A DNA stretch of 64,000 bases from Mesorhizobium sp. dw_380 (GCF_018588885.1 NZ_JAFFIW010000002.1:186001-250000); one strand, 5' to 3'. Counted from the first letter of the stretch, positions 1-9,141 are shown. The notes: generated from the sequence alone by a model not told the origin. Translations and numbers: made by a program.

Positions 1-380
1 TAGGCGACGCCAATGCCATTGACGATGCCGATCAGCACGCCGCAGAAAATGCCGAACGGAATGGCCAACGCCACGCCGGCCGGACCGTAAGCAGCCGCCG
101 CGCAGGCCATCATCGCGCCTGCCGCTACCGCCCAGGGCACCGACAGGTCGATCTGGCCGAGCAGGATGACCAGCATCATGCCGGTGGCGATGACGCCGAG
201 GAATGATGCCACTTTCAGCTGCTGCAGCAGATATTCAGGCGACAGGAAGCTGCGCGAATAAAGGCTGCCTAGCAACAGCAGCACCACGATGCAGGCAAAA
301 GCCGTCAGCACCGCCGGGTCGGCGCGGCGGATGAATTTCGGCATGCGGCCGGCAATGCCGCCCAATGTCGTCTCGCTCAC
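1..380 (-). CDS. CUT2 sugar ABC transporter permease (RbsC family), 3' part missing
   Basis: This is the inner-membrane permease of a ribose/xylose-type importer. The visible 126 codons hold a short basic N-terminus (RMPKFIRRADP), a first hydrophobic helix and the family motif GQIDLSVP, which corresponds to the conserved GIDLSVG. The gene starts with GTG at 380, sharing the GTGA overlap with the stop of the preceding permease, so the two are translationally coupled. The C-terminal two thirds lie beyond the window. It is the last visible gene of the minus-strand unit that begins with the binding protein at 4108. The sugar cannot be told from the permease. Confidence 0.85.
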   Translation of the reverse strand, partial: MSETTLGGIAGRMPKFIRRADPAVLTAFACIVVLLLLGSLYSRSFLSPEYLLQQLKVASFLGVIATGMMLVILLGQIDLSVPWAVAAGAMMACAAAAYGPAGVALAIPFGIFCGVLIGIVNGIGVA

Positions 381-1357
381 AGGAACCACTCCAGCCGGTT
401 GCGGACCCGAAACAGGGCGAAGGCGCCGAGGCTGACGGCGATCAGCAGGATAACGCCCTGGAACAAAGGCTGCCAGAGCGGATCGAAATCGAACACGAAC
501 AGCAGGTCACCGATGGTGCGGAAGGCTAGCGCGCCGAAAATGGCGCCGATGGCGCTGCCCTTGCCGCCGAACAGCGAGACGCCACCCAGCACCACGGCGG
601 CGATCGAAAATAGCGTGTAGGCGTTGCCGCTGGCATAGGCCGCTTCGCCAGTATAGGTGAAGAAGGTGAGGAACAGGCCGCCAATCGCTGCCAGCAGCCC
701 GCCCAGCGCGTAGGCAGCGAACTTGCCGCGCCTTATCGGCACGCCGGACATGTAGGCCGCCGTCTCCGACGATCCGGCCGCGTACGCTGCCCGGCCGAGC
801 ACTGAACGGCTGAACGGCACCCAGATCACCAGCACGACGGCCAGCAGCACGACGAGGCTTGCCGGCACCACGCCGAAGACACGGCCCGTCAGCGCATCGG
901 CGAGATCCTCATTGACCGAACCGCCCGGGAAGGGCCGCAACAGAAGGCCAATGCCGTAATAGACGGCGCCGGTGGCAATTGTGGCGACGATCGGCTGCAG
1001 CCGCCCGTAGATGACGATGGCGCCGTTGATGGCGCCGCACAAAAGGCCGGCCGCTAGCACCGCGATGAGGCCGAGCGTCGTCTGCATCGGCGTGCCCACC
1101 ACCAGCCAGGACGCCAGGCAATTGGTGAGCAGGAAGATCATGCCGACAGACAGGTCGATGCCGGCGGTGATCACCACCAGAGTCTGCGCCATGGCGACAA
1201 ACGCGAGCAGCACGCCCTTGTTCGCCGCCGTCTGCACGACATTGGCGCTGAAGCCGGCCGGATGGTTCGCGCTGTAGATGGCGAACATGACGATGAAGAT
1301 GCCGAGCGCCAGCAATGTTCCGCGCTGCTCGGCCAGCCAGTAGCGCCAATCTTTCAC
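377..1357 (-). CDS. CUT2 sugar ABC transporter permease (RbsC family)
   Basis: A 326-residue polytopic permease of the ribose/fructose/xylose importer family (BPD_transp_2). It shows several hydrophobic segments, the motif GIDLSVG near residue 66 and the late glycine-rich segment VVLGGVSLFGGKGS typical of RbsC. Its start overlaps the stop of the ATPase gene and its stop overlaps the start of the next permease, so the operon carries two permeases, presumably a heterodimer. That is also seen in other rhizobial CUT2 systems. Substrate unknown. Confidence 0.9.
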   Translation of the reverse strand: MKDWRYWLAEQRGTLLALGIFIVMFAIYSANHPAGFSANVVQTAANKGVLLAFVAMAQTLVVITAGIDLSVGMIFLLTNCLASWLVVGTPMQTTLGLIAVLAAGLLCGAINGAIVIYGRLQPIVATIATGAVYYGIGLLLRPFPGGSVNEDLADALTGRVFGVVPASLVVLLAVVLVIWVPFSRSVLGRAAYAAGSSETAAYMSGVPIRRGKFAAYALGGLLAAIGGLFLTFFTYTGEAAYASGNAYTLFSIAAVVLGGVSLFGGKGSAIGAIFGALAFRTIGDLLFVFDFDPLWQPLFQGVILLIAVSLGAFALFRVRNRLEWFL

Positions 1358-2901
1358 GCACTTGCTCCCAGGCCCACCGGGCTCTCCTCGCCATGGATGT
1401 TGAGCGCGCTCGATATCAGCGCCCGCTCGGTGATCTCGGCGCCGACCAGCTCGCGCTTGATCGCTCCATCATAGAGCACCAGCACCCGGTCGCAGCAGCC
1501 GATCAGCTCGTCATAATCGGTCGAATAGAACAGGATGGCGGCACCAGCATCCGCCAGCTTGCGCATCAGCTGATAGAGCTCCTGCTTGGTACCGACATCG
1601 ATGCCGCGTGTCGGGTCGTTGAGCAGGATGATGCGCGGCTGGCGCATCAGCCATTTGGCGATGACCACCTTCTGCTGGTTGCCGCCCGACAGCGCGCCGA
1701 CCGGAATGTCGAGGCCGGCCGTCTTGATCGCCAGAAGGCCTACCATATCATCGATCAGCCGCTGCTCGGCGGCGCGATCGATGATGCCGCCCTTGGACAG
1801 CCGGTCGAGCGCGGCGAAGGACAGGTTCTCACGCACCGTCATCGGCAGCATCAATCCCTCGGTCTTTCGGTCTTCGGGAATAAGCGCCATGCCGATGCGG
1901 TCGTCGCGGGCCGCGGCCGGGCTGGCGATCGTCACCGGCTTGCCGTCGATCAGCACCTCGCCGGCAAGGCCGCGCAGCACGCCGAAGAAGGCGAGCAGCA
2001 ATTCGCGCTGGCCCTGGCCATCGAGACCGCCGAGGCCGACCACCTCGCCCGCCCTGACGGTCAGTGAGATGTTGTCCAGCCGGTCCGCCCAGGAAAGCTT
2101 GCGCGCTTCGAGCCTGGGGGCGGCCGTGGCAGGCACCGCCACTGGCTTGGGCGGAAAGATGTGGCTGTATTCGCGGCCGATCATCAGCTCGACCACCTCA
2201 TTGTCGCTCTTCGACCCGGCCTTGTAGCTGGCGACATTGCGGCCATTGCGAAACACCGTGCACTGGTCGGCAAGTTCGGCGATCTCGTTCATGCGATGTG
2301 AGATGTAGAGCAGTGCTAGACCTTCCAAACGCAGCCGCTTGAGCACCTCGAAAATCCTCGATACGTCAGCCGCCGTCAGCGCCGAGGTCGCCTCATCGAG
2401 GATGAGGATGCGTGGCTTACGCGCCAATGCCTTGGCGATCTCGACCATCTGCCGGCGCGACAGCGGCAGGTCCTTGACCAGCGCCAGCGGGTGGATATCG
2501 GCGGCCCCCGCGCGGGCCAGCGCATCTTCCGCGATACGACGCTGCGCCTTGCGGTCGATCATGCCGAAGCGTTTGGGCGGGTCGGAAATGACGATGTTGT
2601 CGGCGACGCTGAGCTCGGGGATCAGCGACAATTCCTGGAAGATGCAGACGATGCCGGCCTTGTTCGCCGCACCCGGCGAACCGAAGGTCACCTCGCGCCC
2701 GTCCAACATCATGCGGCCCTCGTCCGGCGCCACGACACCGGCCATGACCTTGATCAGCGTGGATTTGCCGGCGCCGTTTTCACCGAGGATGGCGTGGATG
2801 CTGCCGGCAAAAACCGACAGATCAGCCTTCTCCAGCGCCCGTACGCCGCCATAGCGCTTGGATATGCCTTCCACGCGCAAGAGCGGAATCGCGCCGTCCA
2901 T
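1354..2901 (-). CDS. CUT2 sugar ABC transporter ATP-binding protein (RbsA type, two ABC domains)
   Basis: A 515-residue cytoplasmic ATPase that energises the permease pair downstream. The first ABC domain has Walker A GENGAGKST and Walker B LILDEATSAL. The second has the usual degenerate P-loop (GLDGQGQRE) with signature LSGGNQQK, as in RbsA/XylG/AraG. The frame is open further upstream, but the ATG at 2901 is the right start: it has a GGGGAGGG ribosome site just before it and begins MDGAIPLLRVEGISKRYGG, the normal family N-terminus. It lies 79 bp after the binding protein gene, separated by a strong stem-loop. Confidence 0.92.
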   Translation of the reverse strand: MDGAIPLLRVEGISKRYGGVRALEKADLSVFAGSIHAILGENGAGKSTLIKVMAGVVAPDEGRMMLDGREVTFGSPGAANKAGIVCIFQELSLIPELSVADNIVISDPPKRFGMIDRKAQRRIAEDALARAGAADIHPLALVKDLPLSRRQMVEIAKALARKPRILILDEATSALTAADVSRIFEVLKRLRLEGLALLYISHRMNEIAELADQCTVFRNGRNVASYKAGSKSDNEVVELMIGREYSHIFPPKPVAVPATAAPRLEARKLSWADRLDNISLTVRAGEVVGLGGLDGQGQRELLLAFFGVLRGLAGEVLIDGKPVTIASPAAARDDRIGMALIPEDRKTEGLMLPMTVRENLSFAALDRLSKGGIIDRAAEQRLIDDMVGLLAIKTAGLDIPVGALSGGNQQKVVIAKWLMRQPRIILLNDPTRGIDVGTKQELYQLMRKLADAGAAILFYSTDYDELIGCCDRVLVLYDGAIKRELVGAEITERALISSALNIHGEESPVGLGASA

Positions 2902-2937
2902 CAGCCCTCCCCAAGGTATTTGCGATTGGAACAAGAG

Positions 2938-2972
2938 GCCGATGCCGCGGGATTTCTTCCCGCGGCATCGGC
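2938..2972 (-). promoter_or_regulatory. Intercistronic stem-loop after the binding-protein gene
   Basis: A perfect inverted repeat with 15-bp arms (2938-2952 and 2958-2972) and a 5-nt loop lies 8 bp past the stop of the binding-protein gene and before the ATPase gene. Such structures in sugar-importer operons commonly protect the upstream binding-protein message or attenuate downstream transcription. No T-run follows, so it is not a classic intrinsic terminator. The role is inferred from position. Confidence 0.7.
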
Positions 2973-2980
2973 CGGTCAGG

Positions 2981-4108
2981 CTATTTGTTTTCCTTGGTTT
3001 GGCCCATGATCTCCTGGGCCGTGAAATTGATGCCGCAGGTCGGGAAGGAATTGCCGACGAAGAAATTGTCGGACTGGTCGGGGAAGAAATCCTGGCCTGC
3101 CTTGAAGTTGGGATCCTCGACGATTGCCAACGGCAGCTTGACCGACTGCGGCACGACATTGCCTTCGAGGGCTGCTATCGCCGTCTTGATGGCGACCGCC
3201 ACCTGGGCTGGACCGGTGCCGGCTGACGAGCATTTGAGCCCATCCGCCGCATGCGCCGCGCATAACTTGCGGAAGCCATTCTCCGTCTCGCCACCGAACG
3301 GGACGAATGGATGCTTGGCATCCATCATCGCTTGCACGATGCCGGTATCGCCGCCTTGCCCGGTGATGCCGTCGAAGGGGCCATTGGTGGCGATCGCGTC
3401 AGCCGTTGCTTTCTGGGCCACGCCGTCGTCCCACTTGCCGACAACCTCGGTGACTGCCCACTTCTTGCCGGAACCGTCGAGCACCTCGTGGATGCCAGCA
3501 TGACGGTCCGTGTCGACGGAGGTGCCGGCAACACCGCGAACCTCGAGCACCTTGCCGCCGTTCGGCACGTGCGAGACCAGCCACTTGCCCCACAATTCCC
3601 CAAGGCCCTTCTGGTCGACATTGACGTTGATGGCATCCTTGGTGTCGAGAATGTTGTCGAAGGCGACCAGCACCACCCCCGCTTCCTTGGCACGCTTGAT
3701 GACCGGTCCGAAGGCGGTCGGATTTTGCGCATTGACGACGATCGCGTCAAAACCGGAATCGATGAAGTTGTTGATCGCGGAGATCTGCGCCGGAACGTCC
3801 TCACCGGTCGAGACGACCTTGAATTCCTTCAGCTTCTTGGCGACGTCCGGCTGTGCGGCATAGGCCTTGGCGGTCTGCACCATCTGGATACGCCAGGTGT
3901 TGGCGATATAGCCGTTGGCCAGCGCAATGCGGTATGGGCCGTCCTTCTTGGGGAATTTGAAGAATTGGGTATCGGCGGCCCAGGGCGCAAAGCAATCCGG
4001 CTCGGCGGCCGGTCCCTTGACGATTTCAGGGCCCGCGGCCATCGCCGTCGAGCTCAACATGACGAATGCAGCGGCGGCAACGATGCCACCAACGAGTGAC
4101 TTGATCAT
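2981..4108 (-). CDS. Sugar ABC transporter substrate-binding protein (periplasmic)
   Basis: A 375-residue periplasmic binding protein of the ribose/galactose-binding superfamily. It has a clear signal peptide (MIKSLVGGIVAAAAFVM then SSTAMA-A, cleavage near residue 24). The type-1 periplasmic fold is visible in YRIALANGYIANTWR, in DAIVVNAQNPTAFGPVIKRAKEAG (split across the hinge strand) and in a late GQGGDTG segment. It is the promoter-proximal gene of the operon that also encodes an ATPase and two permeases. Upstream are an AT-rich region with direct repeats and a LacI-type operator, and the LacI gene. The ligand is probably a monosaccharide or polyol; it cannot be named. Confidence 0.9.
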   Translation of the reverse strand: MIKSLVGGIVAAAAFVMLSSTAMAAGPEIVKGPAAEPDCFAPWAADTQFFKFPKKDGPYRIALANGYIANTWRIQMVQTAKAYAAQPDVAKKLKEFKVVSTGEDVPAQISAINNFIDSGFDAIVVNAQNPTAFGPVIKRAKEAGVVLVAFDNILDTKDAINVNVDQKGLGELWGKWLVSHVPNGGKVLEVRGVAGTSVDTDRHAGIHEVLDGSGKKWAVTEVVGKWDDGVAQKATADAIATNGPFDGITGQGGDTGIVQAMMDAKHPFVPFGGETENGFRKLCAAHAADGLKCSSAGTGPAQVAVAIKTAIAALEGNVVPQSVKLPLAIVEDPNFKAGQDFFPDQSDNFFVGNSFPTCGINFTAQEIMGQTKENK

Positions 4109-4270
4109 CGATATTCCTCCCAGTTGCAGTTCTGATTTGTTTGTTGGCTGCAGTACAGTTGACGCGTTTGCCCAAGCACCTCCCGCCTTGGCCGCCGCGA
4201 TTTCAGGCGGCTAACGCCGACCTGATCCCCTCCCTTGTCGCTCCCTGAAGCGGCTACGAAAACTATCATA

Positions 4271-4318
4271 TTATCCATAATAAACAAGAAACATTCTGTC
4301 GCTTATGTATAATAAACA
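4271..4318 (-). promoter_or_regulatory. AT-rich promoter region with two 16-bp direct repeats
   Basis: In an otherwise GC-rich sequence, two copies of TTATNNATAATAAACA (4271-4286 and 4303-4318) match at 14 of 16 positions and are spaced 32 bp apart, about three helical turns. They lie upstream of the binding-protein gene starting at 4108, so they probably hold its promoter or an activator site. The 301 bp between 4109 and 4409 contain these repeats and the operator at 4355-4368 and no gene. Confidence 0.5.
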
Positions 4319-4354
4319 GAATTGCTCTCGTCGTGAGTTTTCGCGAGCGCGGGA

Positions 4355-4368
4355 TGGTAGCGCTACCA
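4355..4368. promoter_or_regulatory. LacI-family operator palindrome
   Basis: TGGTAGCGCTACCA is a perfect 14-bp palindrome with the central GCGC typical of LacI/GalR-family operators in alphaproteobacteria. It sits between the LacI gene (stop at 4410) and the importer operon it presumably controls (start 4108). A very similar palindrome is at 30698-30715. Confidence 0.75.
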
Positions 4369-4409
4369 ACAAAGCCTGTAAAGTCTCATTTCAGCGGACT
4401 CTAAGATAC

Positions 4410-5444
4410 TCAGCGGGCCGTGCTTTCGCGGCGCTTGAGTTCGAAGCCGAGATCGACGACCCGCTCCTGCGGCCTGTCTCCGGCGATCGCCGCCAGCGCC
4501 ATGGCGACCGCGCGCCTGCCGATTTCGTATCGGTAAGTGCGGATGCTGGTGATCGAGGGAAAGGCCACCTGCATCATGTCGAGATCGTTGAAGCCGACGA
4601 TGCCGATCGTCTTCGGCACATCGATCGCGGCGCGGTGGCATTCGAACAGCACCCCGAGCGCGATATCGTCATTATTGCAGAACACGCCGTCGAGCGTCGG
4701 AACCTTGGCAAGGGCATCGCGGAACAGTTCACGGCCAAGCGACACGCTGGACGGCACCGGCGTGGTGGTGATCAGGCGCGGATCGAACAGGCCGGCTTTT
4801 TCCATAGCGATACGGTAGCCGGCCAGCCGCCGCTGCGAGCGCGGATCCATGCGGGCGCCGATGAAGCCGATGCGGCGATATCCCATCTCGATCAGGTGCT
4901 CGGTCGCCGTCCTGCCGCCATCGAGATGCGAAAAGCCGACCATCATGTCGACGGGATCGGGCCCGGTCTCCATCACCTGCACCACCGGGCAGCCGGCATT
5001 CTCCAGCAGTTTTCGCGAGGCTGGCGTCTGATCGATGCCGGCCACGATCAGCGCGGCGGGCCGTTGCGAGCCGAACACCTGCAGCAGCCGCTCTTCCTCC
5101 AGACCGGAATAGTGCGTGTTGCCGAGCTGGATGCGGAACGGGCTGTCGGACAGGCTGTCATAGATGCCGCGCACCACCTCGGCAAAGACGTTGTTGGTGA
5201 GCGACGGGACCAGCACGCCGAACACCTCTGCGCGCGCCGAGGCCAGCGCGCGGGCATTCGGGTCCGGCACATAGCCAAGCTCATCGACCGCGGCCTGGAT
5301 CTGGCGGCGCAAATCCTGGCTGACGCGCTCGGGTTCTCGCAGCGCGCGCGACACGGTGATGGCGCCGACGCCGGCCTTGCGCGCGACGTCGGATATGGTC
5401 GGGCGGCCACCGCCCCGGCGCGATCGCGGCTTGATCAAGGCCAC
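4410..5444 (-). CDS. LacI-family transcriptional regulator
   Basis: A 344-residue repressor of the LacI/GalR family. The N-terminal helix-turn-helix is seen at about residues 14-36 (RPTISDVARKAGVGAITVSR), followed by the hinge helix region (DPNARALASARAE) and a periplasmic-binding-like effector domain. It is transcribed toward the importer operon 1-4108 and lies upstream of it, with a perfect operator palindrome in between. The likely role is sugar-responsive repression of that importer. The start used is a GTG at 5444 with a weak ribosome site, so the first few residues are uncertain. Confidence 0.9.
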   Translation of the reverse strand: MALIKPRSRRGGGRPTISDVARKAGVGAITVSRALREPERVSQDLRRQIQAAVDELGYVPDPNARALASARAEVFGVLVPSLTNNVFAEVVRGIYDSLSDSPFRIQLGNTHYSGLEEERLLQVFGSQRPAALIVAGIDQTPASRKLLENAGCPVVQVMETGPDPVDMMVGFSHLDGGRTATEHLIEMGYRRIGFIGARMDPRSQRRLAGYRIAMEKAGLFDPRLITTTPVPSSVSLGRELFRDALAKVPTLDGVFCNNDDIALGVLFECHRAAIDVPKTIGIVGFNDLDMMQVAFPSITSIRTYRYEIGRRAVAMALAAIAGDRPQERVVDLGFELKRRESTAR

Positions 5445-5601
5445 CGCCCGTGCGCAGGGCCGCCGAAGCGCGCCCGCAATACGATTATCTGAGCTGTCGC
5501 CATCTCACCGGCCCATTGCCGCACCCCTCGGCCCCTGGCGTCGCGCAGTGCCTGTCCGTTGTCAAGCCGAGGGCCCAGGGGCTGTGCCACACCCCTTTAG
5601 C

Positions 5602-6831
5602 TCAGGCGGCTACGACGGCCCTGTGCTTTGCCTTCCACATGAACAGGCCGATGGCCAGTATGTTCAGCAAATTCCAGGCTATGCCGTTGAGGAAGGCGGC
5701 GGCATAGGAACCGGTCAAGTCGTAGATCCAGCCCGACATCCAGCCGCCGATCGCCATGCCGAAGATCGTCGCCATCATGACGATGCCGATGCGCTGACCG
5801 GCCTCCTTGGCAGGCAGATATTCGCGCACGATGATCGCGTAGCAGGGCACGATGCCGCCTTGCGATAAGCCGAACACCAGCGACACCACATAGAGCGAGG
5901 CGAGCCCGTCGAACGGAATGTAAAATAGCAGCGACAGGCATTGCAGCACCGAACCGATCAGCAAGGTTTTCGCGCCGCCGATGCGATCGGCGACAAAGCC
6001 GGACGCAAGCCGGCTGACCACGCCCGCCGCCATCATGATCGACAGCATGTCGGCGCCGTGCGCCATGCCGTAGCCAAGATCCATGCAATAGGCGACGATG
6101 TGCACCTGGGGCATCGACATCGCCACACAGCAGCCGAGCCCGGCTATGACCAGCAGCACCTGCATCGCCGCCGGCGACATCGAAATCGACTGCACCTGCC
6201 GGCTTCCGGGTGAGCCGGCTGCAGCAGCCTGCGGGGCGCCGCGCCGCAGCATCAGAACCAGCGGCACCATGGTGACCAGGCAGAAGATGCCGATGGCCGC
6301 GTAGGTGAAGCGCCAGCCTTCCGCCTTCATCAGCGTCGGCATGATGGTCGGCCAGATCGCTCCGGCAAGGTAATTGCCGGCCGCCGCCGCTGTCACCGCG
6401 ACGCCGCGCCGGCGGTTGAACCAGTGTGAGATGTCGGCGATCAGCGGTCCAAAGATCACCGAAGTGCCGATACCGATCAGCACCCCCTGGGCAAGGATGA
6501 ATTGCAGGATCGAGGTCGACAGCGCCGCGAGCAGCAGGCCGGCGGAGAGCGCGATCGAAGAGAGCAGCGCCGGGATCCAGTAACCCATGCGATCTATGGC
6601 ACGGCCAACCAGCACATTGCCGGCGGCGAAGCCCACCATGGTCGCGGTGTAGGGCATCGATGCTGCGGCGCGGTCGACGCCGAACTCGGCCTGCACGGCT
6701 GGCAGCACCACGACGACGGCCCACATGCCGACCGCACCGATCGTCGCCAGCAGCATCGAGATGGCCAGCCGCATCCAGGCGTAGGGGCTGTCGATGCCGG
6801 GGCTTGGCCGGCTCAAGTCGGTTCGGGTCAA
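5602..6831 (-). CDS. MFS transporter (oxalate/formate-antiporter-like)
   Basis: A 12-helix major facilitator protein of about 409 residues. The first helices (LAISMLLATIGAVGMWAVVVVLPAV, split here by a Gly pair) are followed by the motif-A-like loop GRAIDRMGYW and a late second-half repeat VADRIGGAKT. The family moves organic acids or other small anions; the substrate here is unknown. The start is uncertain: a TTG at 6831 follows AGGAAACGCC and is preferred, and another TTG in frame at 6855 would add eight residues. It lies alone, divergent from the DUF3175 gene. Confidence 0.85.
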   Translation of the reverse strand: MTRTDLSRPSPGIDSPYAWMRLAISMLLATIGAVGMWAVVVVLPAVQAEFGVDRAAASMPYTATMVGFAAGNVLVGRAIDRMGYWIPALLSSIALSAGLLLAALSTSILQFILAQGVLIGIGTSVIFGPLIADISHWFNRRRGVAVTAAAAGNYLAGAIWPTIMPTLMKAEGWRFTYAAIGIFCLVTMVPLVLMLRRGAPQAAAAGSPGSRQVQSISMSPAAMQVLLVIAGLGCCVAMSMPQVHIVAYCMDLGYGMAHGADMLSIMMAAGVVSRLASGFVADRIGGAKTLLIGSVLQCLSLLFYIPFDGLASLYVVSLVFGLSQGGIVPCYAIIVREYLPAKEAGQRIGIVMMATIFGMAIGGWMSGWIYDLTGSYAAAFLNGIAWNLLNILAIGLFMWKAKHRAVVAA

Positions 6832-7011
6832 AGGCGTTTCCTGTCGGCGTCTCAAAAAACCGGCTGCCGTTCGCTCCCACTATCGATGCATTTTCAGCCC
6901 GCAGCAGCGCCACGGTGGGCAAATCCGTGGCTCCAGGGCAGGCAGCAAGGCGGGAACCGACGCCAATGTCTGGAGTTTTCCGGTCAGCAAACCTGCAAAG
7001 GAGGCCCAGCC

Positions 7012-7302
7012 ATGACCGCCGCCAAGCAAAAATGGTCGGCCGAGGTGACCGAACACAGCGACGCGCTGGATCTCGAGAATCACATCTTCGAATCCGACGA
7101 CGCCAAAAAGATCGCCGCCTCGCTCAAACGGTCAGCCGAACACAGCCATCGCCGCAAGGCCGAACCCTTCCAGTCCGCAATGTCGATGCTGAATTTCTAC
7201 ATCAACCGGGCCGGCAAGAACCTTCCCGCCGCGCGCAAAAAAGTGCTTGAGCGCGCCAAGGACGAGTTGCGGGTGGCCTTCGGCCGCGAGAAACAGGACT
7301 AG
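7012..7302 (+). CDS. DUF3175 family small protein
   Basis: A 96-residue basic cytosolic protein beginning MTAAKQKWSAEVTEHSDALD. The KWSAEVTEHSDALDLE opening and the later MLNFYINRAGKNLP segment match the DUF3175 family, which has no known function. The ATG at 7012 is chosen because AAAGGAGG lies 7 bp upstream; the longer upstream frame is only the antisense of the MFS gene. A truncated palindromic repeat follows 12 bp after the stop. Confidence 0.85.
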   Translation: MTAAKQKWSAEVTEHSDALDLENHIFESDDAKKIAASLKRSAEHSHRRKAEPFQSAMSMLNFYINRAGKNLPAARKKVLERAKDELRVAFGREKQD

Positions 7303-7314
7303 TCAGCTGTGTTA

Positions 7315-7354
7315 AGATTCAGGTCAGGCGGAGCCGTTTGTAGGCCGGCCGAAT
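7315..7354. repeat. Truncated copy of the 121-bp palindromic intergenic element
   Basis: The sequence begins AGATTCAGGTCAGGC, identical to the left end of the element at 23751-23871, then jumps to TTTGTAGGCCGGCC, which resembles its right end (TTTGCAGGCCGGCC). The middle of about 80 bp is missing, which suggests an internally deleted relic in the space between two convergent genes. Confidence 0.7.
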
Positions 7355-7365
7355 ATTGACGCAGC

Positions 7366-8142
7366 TTAGCGCGACTTGATCACGTGGTCGGTGTTGGCCA
7401 GCAACTTCCGCACCGCGGCGCGCGCCGCATCCGGCCGCTGCAGGCGGATGTTCTTCTCGATCGCCTCATGCAGCTTCTGCGCATGGTTGAGATCGTCGAC
7501 CGCCCGCGTCGTATAGGTGAAGAGATGGTCGAAAGCGGATTCGATCAGCACGCCGAGCGGCACCAGCAGGTCGTTGCCGGAAGCACGCAGGATTGCGAGG
7601 TGGAAACGCGTGTCGGCGCGCGTGCGCTCCTGCAGGCTGGTCGCCTCCCCCATCTCGCGGCAGGCCTGGCTGATCTCGGCCATCTGCTCGTCGGTCCGCC
7701 GCATGGCGGCAAAGGCGGTCGCCTCCGGCTCGATGATGTGGCGGAATTCCTGCACGGTCTTCAGAAACACCTCGCGGTCCGGCGACGTCGCGTACCAGGC
7801 GAGCACATCGCGGTCGAGCAGGTTCCACCGCTCCCGGGGCTCGACCCAGCTGCCGATCTTGGGACGTGATGCCAAAAGGCTCTTGGCCATCAGCATCTTG
7901 ATCGCCTCGCGCACCGCCGAGCGGCTGACGCTGAAAGTTTCCGACCATTTGGCCTCATTGGGCAGGATGGTGCCGGGCGGATAATCGCCACGCACGATCC
8001 TGAGGCCGATTTCGCTCGCCAGCGACGTGTGAACGCTAGCGCCGGGAATGCGTGCCGCGTCGGGCCGGCGAACACCATCCGGTCGCTTGGCGGCTGCCAC
8101 CTTTTTCGGCGATTCTTCCTTGTCCGGCTTCGCGTCCCGCAT
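7366..8142 (-). CDS. GntR-family regulator, FadR subfamily (FCD domain), copy 1
   Basis: A repressor of about 258 residues with a winged helix-turn-helix (GDYPPGTILPNEAKW, then VSRSAVREAIKML) followed by an all-helical FCD ligand/metal domain (EFRHIIEPEATAFAA, RADTRFHLAIL, DHLFTYTTR). Most of the protein matches the regulator at 10556-11353, roughly four residues in five by eye, so the two are recent duplicates. The start is set at ATG 8142 because that N-terminus aligns with the paralogue; a TTG at 8202 would add 20 residues. A palindrome fitting FadR-type operators lies at 9176-9190 in front of the adjacent dehydrogenase genes. Confidence 0.9.
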   Translation of the reverse strand: MRDAKPDKEESPKKVAAAKRPDGVRRPDAARIPGASVHTSLASEIGLRIVRGDYPPGTILPNEAKWSETFSVSRSAVREAIKMLMAKSLLASRPKIGSWVEPRERWNLLDRDVLAWYATSPDREVFLKTVQEFRHIIEPEATAFAAMRRTDEQMAEISQACREMGEATSLQERTRADTRFHLAILRASGNDLLVPLGVLIESAFDHLFTYTTRAVDDLNHAQKLHEAIEKNIRLQRPDAARAAVRKLLANTDHVIKSR

Positions 8143-8244
8143 AGGCTTCAGAAAGGCCGGTTTGCCGAAGCTGTCAAGCACCAGCGAACGGTTGGGGTGC
8201 AAAGCGCGTCGCTATGCACAGCCCAACTCCGTTTGCCCGCTCGC

Positions 8245-9141
8245 TCAGGTCGTCTTTACATATTTACGCCAGCTATGCTCCGGGCGAAAACCGAGCATGT
8301 CCCGCGCCTTACGGTTCGACAGCAAAGTCTCGTATTCGCCGAGTTCGGCCTTGACCGGCACGTTGGGATAGAAGCGCTTCAAGAGTTCCGCCGTCGGCAG
8401 GTCCGACGAGGTGTCGTCATTGGCGGCGTTGAACACCTGGTAGCCCAGACCGTCCTTTTCGATGGCGCGCAGCGTGATCTGGCCAAGGTCGCGCGCATCG
8501 ACATAGCTCCAGGCAATGCGCTTGCGGAAACCCGGGTCGGCGAACCATTTCGGGAACAGGGAATACTCATGCGGCTCGATGACGTTGCCGATGCGCAATG
8601 CATAGATGTCGGTGCCATTGCGCTGCGCGAAGGCACGCGCCGTCTTCTCGTTGACGATCTTCGACAGCGCATAGCTGTCCATCGGGTCGACGTCATACTC
8701 CTCGTCGAGCGGGAAATATTTGGGATCGCGCGGCTCGTTGGCGAACACCAGGCCATAAGTCGTCTCGCTGGAGGCGACGATCACCTTGCGGATGCCGAGC
8801 TTCACCGCGGCCTCGATGACATTGTAGGTGCCCATCGCATTGATGCGGAACACCTCGTTGTCGGGCGTGATCATGATGCGCGGGATGGCAGCGAAATGCA
8901 CCACCGCATCCACCGGCTGCGGGCGCAGCGACGGGTCGAATTCGTGCAGGCCCATATAGCTCGACAGCGCGTTGAACACCTGCCCGCTGTCGGTGATATC
9001 GGTGATCAGCGTGCGCACCTTGGGATTGTCGAGCGGCTTGGTGTCGATGTTGAGCACCTGGCAGCCCTGCTCCACCAGATATTGCACGACATGGCGCCCA
9101 GCTTTGCCGCTGCCGCCGGTGAACATGATCCGCTTCGTCAT
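8245..9141 (-). CDS. NAD-dependent epimerase/dehydratase (extended SDR)
   Basis: A 298-residue Rossmann-fold oxidoreductase. It shows the nucleotide-binding turn GGSGKAGRH near the start, VVHFAAIP, the Ser of SSETTYG and the catalytic YALSK (YxxxK) motif, ending in an extended-SDR substrate domain. Members include uronate dehydrogenases and sugar-nucleotide epimerases; which reaction occurs here is open. ATG 9141 is preferred over ATG 9153 because GGAG lies just upstream. It is divergent from a beta-hydroxyacid dehydrogenase, with a FadR-type palindrome between them and the FadR regulator gene immediately downstream. Confidence 0.88.
   Translation of the reverse strand: MTKRIMFTGGSGKAGRHVVQYLVEQGCQVLNIDTKPLDNPKVRTLITDITDSGQVFNALSSYMGLHEFDPSLRPQPVDAVVHFAAIPRIMITPDNEVFRINAMGTYNVIEAAVKLGIRKVIVASSETTYGLVFANEPRDPKYFPLDEEYDVDPMDSYALSKIVNEKTARAFAQRNGTDIYALRIGNVIEPHEYSLFPKWFADPGFRKRIAWSYVDARDLGQITLRAIEKDGLGYQVFNAANDDTSSDLPTAELLKRFYPNVPVKAELGEYETLLSNRKARDMLGFRPEHSWRKYVKTT

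Noticed and set aside
2902..3159. Longer N-terminus for the ATPase at 1354-2901
   Set aside because: The extra 86 codons overlap the end of the binding-protein gene and a strong stem-loop; ATG 2901 has a good ribosome site and the family start.
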